Of a stretch of DNA of 64,000 nucleotides, positions 36,094 through 47,451 are shown in pieces. Position 1 is the first letter of the stretch. Each line of letters opens with the position of its first letter. Below the pieces are notes generated by a model. The model saw only the letters and a program-made list of their open reading frames with translations, had not been told where the DNA came from and made no database searches. A program made the position numbers and the translations under genes. The stretch is from Trebouxia sp. TZW2008 (lineage: Eukaryota; Chlorophyta; Trebouxiophyceae; Trebouxiales; Trebouxiaceae): positions 1 through 64,000 of the forward strand of contig BDIU01000350.1 of the NCBI GenBank assembly GCA_002118135.1, given 5' to 3'.

Positions 36094-39000
36094 TCAAGCC
36101 AGGTGTTTGCGGTGCTTCACGTCTTTGATGTAGTCCTCCTCATTGAAGAAGACGAACTTCCAGCCAGAAGGGTCTTGTGTCACTACACTGGTGATAGCAG
36201 TGCCGGGAAAGTATCCCACGTCTTGCAGCAGGGGTGCACCAGCCTGCTTGATGGACTCAGCAGTCTTGAACACGTTCTTTGTTCCAATGGCAATGAATTG
36301 GAAGCCATCACCCTTGTCCTCGACCTGTAAGCAACAGCAACCAAAGATGAAAAGCTGATAGCCTATGTTAAGACGTTGCAACAACCTGCCACTGGAACTG
36401 CAGCAGCCGAGGAAGCTATGGCATTCCTTGAGGCAGAGGGTACGCTGTGACACCTATCACGTGCCATCTTGGCGAAAGATGCAGCGCATGTCAACGACAC
36501 AGTCAGACAGGAAGCAAGCAAGGACCCACTGCAGATATCATGTGCTCACAACTCAGCTGAGAGATGCGGTGAGCGACGGAACAAGCATCATGTGCAAAGC
36601 AATGCTGTCCAAGCGAGTTGCAGACGCAAGGGATTTGATCCAGGCAGTCAGAACTGGAATAGCTGCAGAAATGGGATATTAATACTGGCACTGATGCAGA
36701 TACGAGAGAGGTAAAACACGAGCTTACGAGTCGGTATAAGTGCGGATGCCAGGTACAGAAGCAGCAGAGCTGAGAGGTTTGTGGATTAATGTACACACCT
36801 GTGCAGGGTCTGCAAGCAGCAGCTCAATCCAGGTGCCGTCCCTCTCAGAGGGCTTGAAGCTCATGTAGGCACACTCATGGACACCAGGGGCTAAATGGGC
36901 CTTCCTTATCAGGCGCATCCCCAGAACCTGCACACCCACAATGTCAGATTTGCTTTGCGTGGTGATGCATCTCATGTGATGATGACAGGTGGGTCTAGTA
37001 CGGAGGGTATGGCAATGGCACACATGAGGAGCTCACAGTGACATCCAACATCAGGGCATAAGCAGCAATGTCCAGCAGTTGCAAATAGCAGCGGGGGGAA
37101 TAGTCAAGATAGCATGAGTCATTGCATACCGGCGGATGTCTTGTGGCAATTGAGATGCACACACACTGATAGCAGTGAAGAGACCAACTTGCTGACAGGC
37201 GTACCTCATGGTAGAATTTGATGTGGATGTCCAGATTTCCAGCAACTCGCAACATGATCTGCAGCAGCAGGCAGGGCTTGAGAACGCAGCATGCAGAAAT
37301 CAACTTGCTCCATGCTGCCAACATATGCAAATGGAGCTGCAAACCAGGCAAACACGCTGTCAGGTTAAAAAGGGATAGCATGATAGCAGGCCAATTGGGC
37401 ACAGAGGTTGCCACACTGCCAAGGGATGGGCTGCTTACACGGGACAACAAGCTTAGAGTGGCATATACTGATAGCATCAAAGAATGTAGTCACTGCATTG
37501 CTGGCAAGCCATAAAACGCGCTTGACAAGTAGCATGCTTGCCATAAGTGTCATCAAAGTGCCAAAAGCATACAGCAAGGACACAATGCTCTGCCTGTCAT
37601 GAAAAGCTACGGCTGTGAGCAGCAGCCAATTGCTACACCCCTGCTGCATCTGAATGCAGCCGCATATCCCGAGCTGAATCAACACGTCATTGAAACATGC
37701 CTTAGTGTCAGACCTCCAGGTGCTTTCAGGGTGCTGGCCATACATCTCATCAAAGTGGCAAAGGGCGTACAGCGTGAGATTTAGATGTGTGCTCGTCAAG
37801 AGAAGTCTACTACTGTGACTTTGAGCAACAGCATTGCTGTCACGATCCTGATGCAGCCAGACATAGCTGTGTCTCCTGGGTTGACGCATGACACCAGCAT
37901 CAAATGCTCAAGTGTCAAAGCTTCAGACATATTCTGATGGACCATCAAACCTGACAGTGTGATGAAGACGCAACAAATACTTGACTCACAAATCAGACAT
38001 GGCGCAGGCTGACCTTGCAGAGAGCCTCAAATACATTGCGCTCATGGCGCTCCAGAACCTCCCAGAAGTAGCCAGCAGGGTCCACCACACATGCCACCTT
38101 GTCAGCATCCCGCCCCAGCCTCAGAAATTCTACATTGGCAATCTCAAACTCCTCTACTTTGGCGACGCGGCCAATGCCTGCACACAATGCCCAGCTTTTG
38201 ATGGTTACAGTGCTAGTGTGACCACAGCTCCGGCCTGCCCAACTGCTTTTGCTGCGCCACAAGCAATGCTATGGCCAGGACACTGTCTGGGCAATCACCA
38301 TGTGCATGTGTTGGTTTTTCTGACAGATTAGGTCTGTCTGACACTTGCGCTCTGCCCTGACAAAGGTGCCATCTTTCACTTGGATTTCAGCTGTTTGCTG
38401 ATGTCAGTTATTGTGAAGCTGCCAGCAAATGTGTGGGCACATATGCTACATCATGCTGATATGCCATCACTGCTTACAGAAAAGAAGCAGGAATTGATCT
38501 GCATTCATTGCCTTCCCTATGATCTGTTTTACAAGGATAGCGAGGTCAATGGGCTTCTTATACAACAGACGCACATTGCTCCATTGCATATTCTATTTTG
38601 AACTACAGTCATGCTGCTCCAGGCCTTGCAGGGCTGCAGATACATCTGCCTCCTGTATCACAGTGTCCGGTAGCCTATGCATTTGCACAGACTTCAAATG
38701 TACAGAAGGCGTGGATACCTGTGTGTTGCATATCCTCTAGTAGCTTTGCAATGCGCAAGCCAGGATGCGAGCAGGAAAAGTGACCAAATGCTCTTCCTAG
38801 GTGGACTGGTGATCGATGCTCATCATTGTGAAAGTGAAGGGTTGCATTGGAGCTTTCAGACCCTGCAAATCGAATTTTGTAACACAACCGGTAATGATGA
38901 CTACTTCCAGTATTTCTTCTGACAAACAGATGCAGAAGGTACCATGCTGAGCATTATAGTGCTAAAGACAGACCTAGATGGAAGGCTCTGAAGGAAATGC

Positions 39001-39366
39001 AGCTATGTGACAAGCCTCATTGCAATGGAAATGCAAAGAATGACGTTGACTCAGGCTGGGCTCTATGCACAAGCACTGCACAGCTGATGCTCAGGCGCTG
39101 TTTTGACATATGGACATGAGCAAAAACGAATACAAGTGCCTGTTAATAAGATGTGTAAGTACTGTTAAAAGGCCGTGTGCCACACCATATCCGCAGACGC
39201 TGGTGAATTGGCCTTGCTGAAGGTCTCCAAGACGTCTCAATAAGCGCATGCCCAGATGCTGCTCATAGAACTGCTGCGCGTGTTCAATGTTTTGTACGCG
39301 GACACCTAGCACCAGAATCCTTCTGGCATCCTGTTGAGCCCAGCAGGGATCTTGGCTTCCGTTCAT
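36094..39366 (-). CDS. Two-domain glyoxalase I (lactoylglutathione lyase)
   Basis: Detoxifies methylglyoxal by isomerising its glutathione hemithioacetal. Exons: 39366-39186, 38862-38719, 38177-38014, 37258-37205, 36927-36799 and 36324-36094. All phases join, giving 300 aa. Two tandem VOC domains as in plant GLXI: domain 1 from ILVLGVRVQNIEHAQQFYEQ with metal-type positions His88 (GRAFGHF) and Glu148 (YFWEVLER), then domain 2 from IMLRVAGNLDIHIKFYHE through GMRLIRKAHL, FQFIAIGT and WKFVFFNEED. Domain 2 has Gln in place of the metal His, as is usual for the degenerate second site. The ATG at 39366 sits one base after a CACAG acceptor, so a 5'-UTR intron is likely. I see no organelle targeting signal in this reading. 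Confidence 0.93.
37535..37780 (-). repeat. Weak duplication in a glyoxalase intron
   Basis: A short segment (TCATCAAAGTG.CAAA..C.TACAGC) occurs twice about 200 bp apart in the intron after exon 3. It is much less clear than duplications in the other genes and does not involve an exon junction. Confidence 0.4.
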
Positions 39367-41640
39367 TCTGTGTCAATTCAAATGAAGTTTAGTGAGTGGT
39401 CAGCATTCAGTCAGCATTGATAAGCTCAAGCTGATAGCAGCTCACCTAGTGTAAACACAATATGATTTGTTTTGTTTCTCAAGCCAAATACGTTCACGTT
39501 GCACAAACATTGCGTGCAATGGTAGCAATCGCCCCGAGGCGATGTGTGTATGAGTCTACGGCCTGCAGGCAGCAGCGTAGCACTTCGACAGGCGTGACTG
39601 AAATTTATCATAACGACTTCGGTCAAGCGACGCTGCCTGAATGCTGCACGCAAGGACGCATATACAGACACGCAGGCTGTGTCCACAATGTCGGGGGTTA
39701 CCATTGCAGGGAGCCCGTTTCGAACATCTGCATAAAGCATGTACTTGGCCTCAGCGATCAAAGCCGAGTGACTAAACAGCGCCGATTCACGACAATTTGC
39801 TAACCTGCTCAACATCAGGCATTGGCCGCTTGCCCCCGCATGGCCTCACCCTGTTTGATCAGATCACTGTACTGTCGATTGCCCGCAGGCGACAGTACAT
39901 GTCGATACTGAGTAACCGAGGGCAGCTGCATCTGCCCTGCCCTAGCAGGTACCATGCCGTTACCAGGATAGCCAAAGAGGCTGTGACTCAACAAGTCATC
40001 ATCAATGACTTTGCAGCAATACAATGTCGTGCGTCTTTTGTATCGATCGTGATCCAGGATGCCAGACCAATTCAGTAGCTTTGCTGATGGGAGGCTGGAG
40101 ATATTGAATGATACTTATTGCTGTACATTTGTATGGTGTTAAATAACAAGATAGTCGCATGGCAGCATTCTGCAACTGAGGTGTGCTGTGCAATCCAACG
40201 AAGTCTGCACAGTTGTAGTCTGCAGATCCCTGACAGTGAGCACAAACAATGTCAACAAACGGGCATTTGACTTGAATTCACACACGCCCAAACACATGCC
40301 TTTCGGGCAACAATCTAGACCCAAGAGGTAAACACCACCACCTGGAGGAACATACAAGTCCTGCAATAGGTTGCCCTTTTCCATCTGACTGCATGAAAAT
40401 TGTGCTGGCAGAGAGGTTGTTGACAAGCTCAAATGCTGTGTTATGTGATCAACAGGGTAGGCTTGAGCACTACAAGAAAAGTGGCTTGAGCAGTCCTGAG
40501 GGGAAGGAGGAATAGGAGAGCATCGCATGAACGGCACTGAATGCTGCAGTGAGACAGCAAGACAGAATGATTTGCATTGGTTGCTGAGGTGAGAAAATTG
40601 CCTACTGCCAGCTGGACAAGCCCGAGCACTACCACTGCTAGTGATAGGAGTGTCACCTCTGTGGCAAATCTGCTTTCACCACATACTGCTGGAGCTTTGA
40701 GTACTGAGCTATGAAGGCTGCCATCAACTCACAGCTGCACCACACCGACTGCTTTGCTAGAGTGCTGGAGAAGCATAGCTGATCAGGCAGTGTTTGTAAC
40801 CATATGAACAGATGACTGGGCGCGATGTTCTGATGGTCAGCTCTGATCTGGCAGACGTCCATTGTCAATATTTCTGATTGCAACAACCACATGCACCCTA
40901 TTCATAACGGCAGCTCAGCTTCGTCGTTCTGAAGTTCAGGAGAGCTGACCCGAACGCGAAAGGATTGCGACGGCTATTTCGGAGAGCGAGCATTGTCGGT
41001 AACGATCAAGTTCACAATGATAGCTGCGTCCAGCATTGATGCCTCAGATGCTGCTTGGTTCATGAATTGCTGTCGTCGATTGTGAAGCAGAGTTGCAGCG
41101 ACTGCGGGACGAACCCTACGAAAGCCCTCTACCACACCCATACATGTACAAATTTGCCATGGCAAGTCTGTTATATACACTCTCAAATTCGGGGTTGACT
41201 ATACACATTTCGTGCTTCAAAAGCTTAGATTCGCAGTGATGTGAGTGGGTGTCCAAGACCGGCTCAGTAGCAGTCGTCTACCAGCCCAAGAATGACGCGC
41301 CTGAGTCATCTTCATCAACAAGATGAAATGATGATCATCGACAGAGATCATGCAGCGCTTTGGCTGAGGGGCTTTTTTCAAAGCCTTGGCTCAGTATGAG
41401 CGCTGCATGGAAGACAAACATGTGTTTCCTGATACCCTTCAATACACCGCATCAAGGAAATCATGTGCATGCTAGCAAATTGGCTATCAGCAACGCAACG
41501 CCACGCATACAAGTGTGCAAAATTGCACAAGTTCTTGCAATATGCAAAACTCACAATGCTCAAAGACTGCCAGCCCTGTTGATGGGCACTTGTCAGGCAC
41601 AGCTTGAGCTGCCGTTTTGCTAGCTTGTCACCTGTTTGCC
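39367..41640. other. Gene-poor region upstream of glyoxalase I
   Basis: About 2.3 kb. A minus-strand open frame at 40024-39815 ends in LIKQGEAMRGQAANA and a stop. Another at 39815-39426 ends at a strong CTAG|GTGAGC donor (about 39445) but does not join in frame to glyoxalase exon 1. Either could be an exon of an unrecognised gene or 5' leader. Neither shows a known domain. Confidence 0.35.
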
Positions 41641-41659
41641 AAGCTAATAAGGTGGTAGC

Positions 41660-41820
41660 TCAAGTCTTGTCTTGTCTTATCTTATCTTGTCTTGTCTTGT
41701 CTTGTCTTGTCTTGTCTTGTCTTGTCTTGTCTTGTCTTGTCTTGTCTTGTCTTGTCTTGTCTTGTCTTGTCTTGTCTTGTCTTGTCTTGTCTTGCCTTGT
41801 CTTGTCTTGTCTTGTCTTGG
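41660..41820 (+). repeat. CTTGT pentanucleotide microsatellite, about 31 units
   Basis: About 155 bp of nearly perfect TCTTG units with a few TCTTA/CCTTG variants. The long Lys-Thr-Arg-Gln-Asp frame on the minus strand and the Leu-Ser-Cys-Leu-Val frame on the plus strand are products of the repeat, not genes. Confidence 0.97.
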
Positions 41821-41829
41821 TTTTGGGTG

Positions 41830-44800
41830 AGGCCTTGCTTTGGATCAGCTGCGCAACACTGATTTGACGTCTTTGCCTCACGTCCAACGGTGTTGGCTTT
41901 TGATTCTCCAATGAGCAAGTACAATAAGCAAACAGCCCAACAGCTGAACTATTCTCCCTGCTGCAGCTGCTGAGGTAGGAATTGGTATGACTTGAAAGCC
42001 AAGATGCTCTCAAATAAGCTGCCACTGCAATGCACACAAATTCTCTTGACGACTGCAGCACATGTTGCTTGTTTTTTTTTTCATCAACTGTAATGCAGTC
42101 AGTGTGTTGGCAGCTCAGCAGGTATATCGTGCTGGTGAGACAGGAGACAGCTGGACATGGCTCAGTGCTTACATCAGAGGTGCTTGTTACACACAGTAAT
42201 TGTAGCTGCAGAAGCATTGTAGCTTGGCAGAGTCAGCCTCTGTCACACAGCATTGTTCTGACTCAAGGCTCTTGAGGTGTAGGTGATCAACTCATCAGTT
42301 GTCATGCCAATGTTGCAGATGCTGTGCCGCAGCAAAACTGGTTGTGAAACCAATCTTTGTCTGCCATGCTGAATAACTTTGCAGTTTGATCGCAGCCAGG
42401 GCTTCTTTCTGGCTGCACGGCCTGCACATCTTTGCACATGATGCCAATGATGGCACTCAGAGCAGGTATGTGCTTGCAGGAACTCAAAACATCTGATCAC
42501 AGCTCGGCTTCTTCAGCACACACTCTGCCTGTCAAGCATAGGTCTAGTCAGGTTTCAACTTGATACACATGCAGCCGCCTCAGCAATGACGTCTGAATTG
42601 ACTGTACCCTGTGCAGGGTTGGGCAGCATATGCATCAGCTTAGGTGTGGGGGGCGTTGCAGATACTCAGATGCCCAAGTGACCTTTGAGTCTCAAGCACA
42701 GGGTCAGCTGGGACAGCATTCTTGCTTTCCAAGATGACAGCAGCTCCTAGCCAGATGCAATTGTGCACACGTGAGCGCACTGAAGGCAGGTATGTCTTAC
42801 ATGCCTTGACACTGGCTGCGATGTCATACAGTATCAAGATCAGCATAGGCCTCCTTGGCAGCTGTCACAAATGATGTGCCAGCAATTGCTGTTAACGTTG
42901 CAAGCCAGGGATGCCTTTCCTGAGTACTGCTTGCCAAGAGCAATGTGTCATGATGCTGCCTTGCAACAGGATCCTGTTGTTGGAAGTCAGTCTTGACCTT
43001 CGCACTGAAGGTTGCTCTAGCTTGCAAGACTGACAGCATGACTGCATTGTCAGCTCAGGTAACCTCCATCAAAAGGCTCGGCAAAGTTTATCGTGAGATC
43101 GCAGCAGGAAGGGCGCTTTGCTCTGCCAAGGCCCTGCGTTTTGCTTACAAGGTGACTAGGCTTTAGGCAGTGGACAATGACCAATGGCTGCATGAACAAC
43201 ATGGATGGAAACAGTGAAGTGCTCATCGCTCAACACAACCACATTGCAGATGCCACATGTCAGACCTGCAAGGCTAAGAAGGTGACTGTCCTGTCAGCTC
43301 TGCCAGGTGAAAATCACGAGGGGGAGGGGGGGGGGGTCCTGGAGCCCTGCTGCAGCTCAGTTGCACTCTTGGAAGTGCTGACGTACTGACTTGGAGGCAG
43401 CTTGACTGGCACTTCACAACTTGCATGCATCTCAGCATTGCATTTGCAATATGGCATTGCTGCACATTATGTTGATGGTTCACCAACACTGCTGCTGCTG
43501 CTGCTGCTGCCGAAGCTGCAAGGCACGGAAACTTTGGCAAAAGACGCTGATGAGTACAGTGTACATAGTTGCGTGCCTGTTGACATAGCAGAATATGTTA
43601 CAGTTTTGTGCTGTGTTGTGCAGTGTCATGTGCGGTTTGTGAAGCTTTAGGCCTGTTTTGGTAGGGTCTCAGGTTCAGTATGTATTAAGAGAAGTCCAGG
43701 TAATGTGAACGTAGTTGTATTGTAAGTCCAAGACAGCCTGAAGTCAGGCATGCATGTAAAAGTCAATCAGTTTTCCTGATGATGCTAAGTGCGTACAGAT
43801 CCTGATATGGAATGATGCTGAGCTGAGCGTTGAACCGCAAACAGCATGTGCAAAGCTTGAGCAATGTGAGCCTGTAGCAATCAAACACTTTGATGCAATG
43901 CAATGCCTGCTGCACCACTGCATTCTTCATGGCTTGCTGTTGTAGGTGACGGTAGTAACAAGCAACATAGCCATGGCCTTGATGCTGGAAGGCACCAATC
44001 AAAGCGTCTCACAAACGTAGTCTGCTCTGCACTGGTTGGTCACAATGCATAATATATGGATATTATACTCAACTGGAAACCTTAGCGCGTACTCACTGCA
44101 TTGTCACAAGGCCCTCCTGGCCCACTGGACTACTCAGCAGCAGCCTCTAGCGTAATAGGGCATGCCCTGCTACACTTGCCACCTGATATCAAACAATTTG
44201 ATGCAATGCAATGCTAGCACGAAAGACTGGAGTTAGGTGGCTCTGGCTCAATGAGGTGCATCAGTGGTTGCAACTGTATTGAGCCATGCAGCGCTAGACA
44301 AATACAAAGCATGTTGGCATGCAAAGAGCTCAGCAAGATGCGTGAGTGCTTGCCGTTGCACATAGACTTGCAGTGCCAGGCCAATGCAATGCAAGGCAAG
44401 ATCATGGCCTGGGCATACAAACATCTTTGGCAGGGCCTGAAAGGCAGCACTGATGCGGCATGCTGTGATTGCTGGTAGGCGAGATCAGTGCTGTCGTTCC
44501 AACACTCAAGTGCAAGACAGTGGCCAACCACACCATTGAACAATGTTAAAGACAATATGGCATGAAGCCTGTGAAGATTAGCTTGTATTCAATGCATTAG
44601 TGGATGGCACTGAAACCTGGAGAAGCTGACAAAGGCACTGTCTAAATTTTTACAGCATTGCATTTCAAGCAGCTCATTCATTTGTCAGAAGATGTTCATT
44701 CATTTGGTCAAGAAGCATCAAACTCATGAAATTGCAAGGCTGGTACTTCAGCTAGCTATCTACATAGGCAGAGCAATCAGGCTAGAGCTTTGTACACCAT

Positions 44801-44929
44801 TTGGATCACAATCAGAAGTTTAGGTCAGAAGTCACAGGCAGAAGCATGCTACAGCTAGATGCTGCATCTACAAATAGATTCTGCATCTACACTGGGAATT
44901 GGACTGATGACCTAGCAGTCAAGCTTAGT
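41830..44929. other. Gene-poor region downstream of ferritin-like copy 2
   Basis: About 3.1 kb with several short open frames on both strands (for example minus 43039-42640 and minus 44002-43763) that lack recognisable motifs. The frame at 44002-43763 vaguely resembles algal helical-repeat proteins, but not enough for a call. Confidence 0.35.
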
Positions 44930-46435
44930 CTAGTGGATGTTGCCGTTGACACCGTTGGGGAAGAAACCACCAGGGTTGCCGTTGGCATTTAGGTACACCA
45001 CATCCAGAACCTGTGAGGTGGTCCTTGAGAAGACAATGGCGTTGTAGTCAACAGGGGCCAGAATGTATTCGCCTGTTGCTGCATTGAAGATGCCAACATC
45101 ATCAGTGGTGTCTGTGCCGTCCAACTGGTCACGGCCTGCTGAGATGGCGTTGACAATGGTGGTGACGTTGGGGCCGTATGGGGTGACCACATCACCATTC
45201 TGGATCAGTGCAGTGCGCACGTAACCAGCATGATAAGCCTCAGTTGCCATGATGCCTGCAACAAATCAATCATGAACTGTCAGTCACAACAGCAGTCTGA
45301 ACATGCTTGCATCATTGCAATGTGATAGAAAGACAGGGGTGATTGCAAGCATATTGCACAATAGCAGCTGCCAAAAGCGTGCCCTTAAAAGGGCGCAGAA
45401 CAGGTGCTGTGACAAGCTGATGTGACAAGCTGATGTGACAAGCAAGTGTGACAAGCTGATGTGACAAGCTGATGTGACAAGCAAGTGTGACAAGCTGATG
45501 TGACAAGCAAGTGTGACAAGCTGATGTGACAAGCAAGTGTGACAAGCTGATGTGACAAGCTGATGTGTGCAAACAGCAATCCAGTGAGCATTGAGAAGTG
45601 CACATGTGTGAAACATGACAGGTAAGCACAGCACACATGCTTGAGTGATGAGATGTGCATGTGTGCTTGAAAGTATGTGACAGGGATTGCACAGCATGGC
45701 AGTGCAGTAAATGATGAGAAGTGCATAAAATGACAGGTAGGCAGCAGTAAGCTTACCAGCTGCAGCCAACTTGATGTCAGTGCTTGAGATGCTGCCAAGG
45801 GCACCCTTGTAGGCAGTCACACCTACATCCTCAAAGATGAAGGCGCCATGAAGGAAGTACAGGTCGTTGACGTATGGGGAGAAGGGAGGTGACAGGGTGG
45901 TGCCCAGAACAGCGTTGGCGGCATCTGAGAAGGCGCTGCCAATGTTGACCAGAGGGCACTGCACTGAGCTGTTGCCCAAGGCTGCCCTCAAGTAAGCAAC
46001 GTGTGCAATCTCGTTGTTGGCAACGTCCTGAGCGATGCTGTAGATGTCATCGTTGGTGAAGTTGGCTGACTGGCAGCCGATAGGGGCTGGACCATTGCCT
46101 GTGAGGTCTGATGACAGAGGTTGGCCGTAAACTGCACAGGAGTAGAACTGAGCTTCAAGGCACTCCAGGTTGAGTGCAAAGTTGAGGATGTCAGCGTCTG
46201 TTGGGCCAGACTGCTTCAGCGATCTGGCGCTGGTGAGTGGTGCAGCGAATGATAGCAGGCCGACAAGGGCGAAGGCGTAAGCGACCTGCAAATGACAGCA
46301 CGAGGCGAGTTAGTACGAGGCAGCGAGGCCAGCTGGGCTACAGCGAGTCAAGATCAGCCGTCAACAACGAGTGTTGGCAACGTCGTTAACATTGCTAGGC
46401 ACAGCTGAACGAGCAGCAGGCTCACTCACCTTCAT
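44930..46435 (-). CDS. Ferritin-like desiccation-related protein, copy 2
   Basis: Paralogue of the 15745-17058 gene in opposite orientation, about 28 kb away. Exons: 46435-46430 (ATGAAG only), 46285-45757 and 45255-44930, giving 286 aa with phases joining. The signal peptide is MKVAYAFALVGLLSFAAP. The ferritin-like ligand positions LECLEAQFY, NNEIAHVAY, FEDVG and ATEAYHAG are all kept, so both copies look functional. The proteins differ mainly just after the signal peptide and at scattered conservative sites. Intron 2 (about 500 bp) contains a 13-bp minisatellite that copy 1 lacks. Lies downstream of RTF1 on the same strand. Confidence 0.93.
45406..45568 (-). repeat. 13-bp minisatellite in intron 2 of ferritin-like copy 2
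   Basis: About twelve units of GTGACAAGCTGAT and the variant GTGACAAGCAAGT, partly alternating. Not a CRISPR: there are no unique spacers, and it sits inside a eukaryotic intron. Confidence 0.95.
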
Positions 46436-47451
46436 CTTGCCAACGCACGCGGGTCTGACAGAACCAAAGCCGATCGACGTTTTAGATCTGAGTATCCTGC
46501 AGCGCCACAGAGATCACGTCAGCGAAATTGGCCCACATGAACGCTTTTTGGCTGAAAACACCACGGTGCAAGGCATGTTTGCCAGTCACACAGGCCGCGC
46601 GCTTTCTAGCATACACAGTGCTGCTGGCACGACAAGCGCTGGACACCAGTGAGCAACAAGAGAATGCGATTCACACGATTCACAAGCTAAGTACAGTAGC
46701 ATGACGATGCGCACCTGTGTGGTGTCCCAAGGAGCACTTTTGGTTAGAGATCGACTGATGATCAAGTGCAAAGGTGTCAAGCGGGCCTGTCTTGCGCCTC
46801 AAGTAGGTCGCCTTGAACTTCACCAGCTGGCACGGAATCTAACTTACGACATGATCTACCACGCTGGCCGTGCCGCTGGCCGTTCAAATTAGGCAAGCGA
46901 CCAGGCGAATGATGAACGTGATGATTGAGGCACTGCCTGGTCGGGGCAGGCTTGCGACTGTGGCAAGCCGTGCGCAGTGTTGTTTGCAATGTGTGCTGAC
47001 AGGCAGACAATGTCGTGTCAGAAGAGCTTTCACATCAGTCGTCCTGCCCAAATGCTGCCAGGAGCAGTAGCTATAAAACAGCCCTTCCAATTCAGGCTAG
47101 CTCACAAGAACACCAAGTGCAACCACATGCAGGTCTAATCGATGATGCCGCTCGTCACAATCTGCTTTCATTGCATTTTGTGTATGCATCGGACAAACAA
47201 ACTCGTAACACAACTATACGTACAGACCTGAATTCCGGATTTCACTACGAATTAAGGGGAGGAGTTTACAAGTATAGTAGTCTGGGAGGTTGCTATAGCA
47301 AGAGCGATTGGCGGTTACAAAACCTTTTTGCACTAGAAACGATGTAGCAATTTTGGTCCCACTGTAGTAACTGGTAAGTGTGTAATTTTCACCTTACACC
47401 TGACACACATGAACCCTCTGACCAGCGCATGCAAAGACAGTGTGCCCGTGT
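46436..47451. promoter_or_regulatory. Intergenic region, RTF1 3' flank and copy 2 promoter
   Basis: About 1 kb between the RTF1 stop and the start of ferritin-like copy 2. A minus-strand TGTAA polyadenylation-type signal lies at 47398-47394, 54 bp after the RTF1 stop. No other gene seen. Confidence 0.45.

Noticed and set aside
39426..39815. Upstream frame as a transit-peptide exon for glyoxalase I
   Set aside because: Its good donor (phase 1) joined to the acceptor before the glyoxalase ATG gives an immediate stop, so it cannot be the coding first exon in this form.
41660..42217. A 185-codon minus-strand frame with a TRQDK repeat protein
   Set aside because: The repeat part is a translation of the CTTGT microsatellite, and the rest has no recognisable motif.
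45406..45568. Regularly spaced direct repeats as a CRISPR-like array
   Set aside because: Repeats are contiguous 13-mers without unique spacers, inside an intron of a eukaryotic gene.
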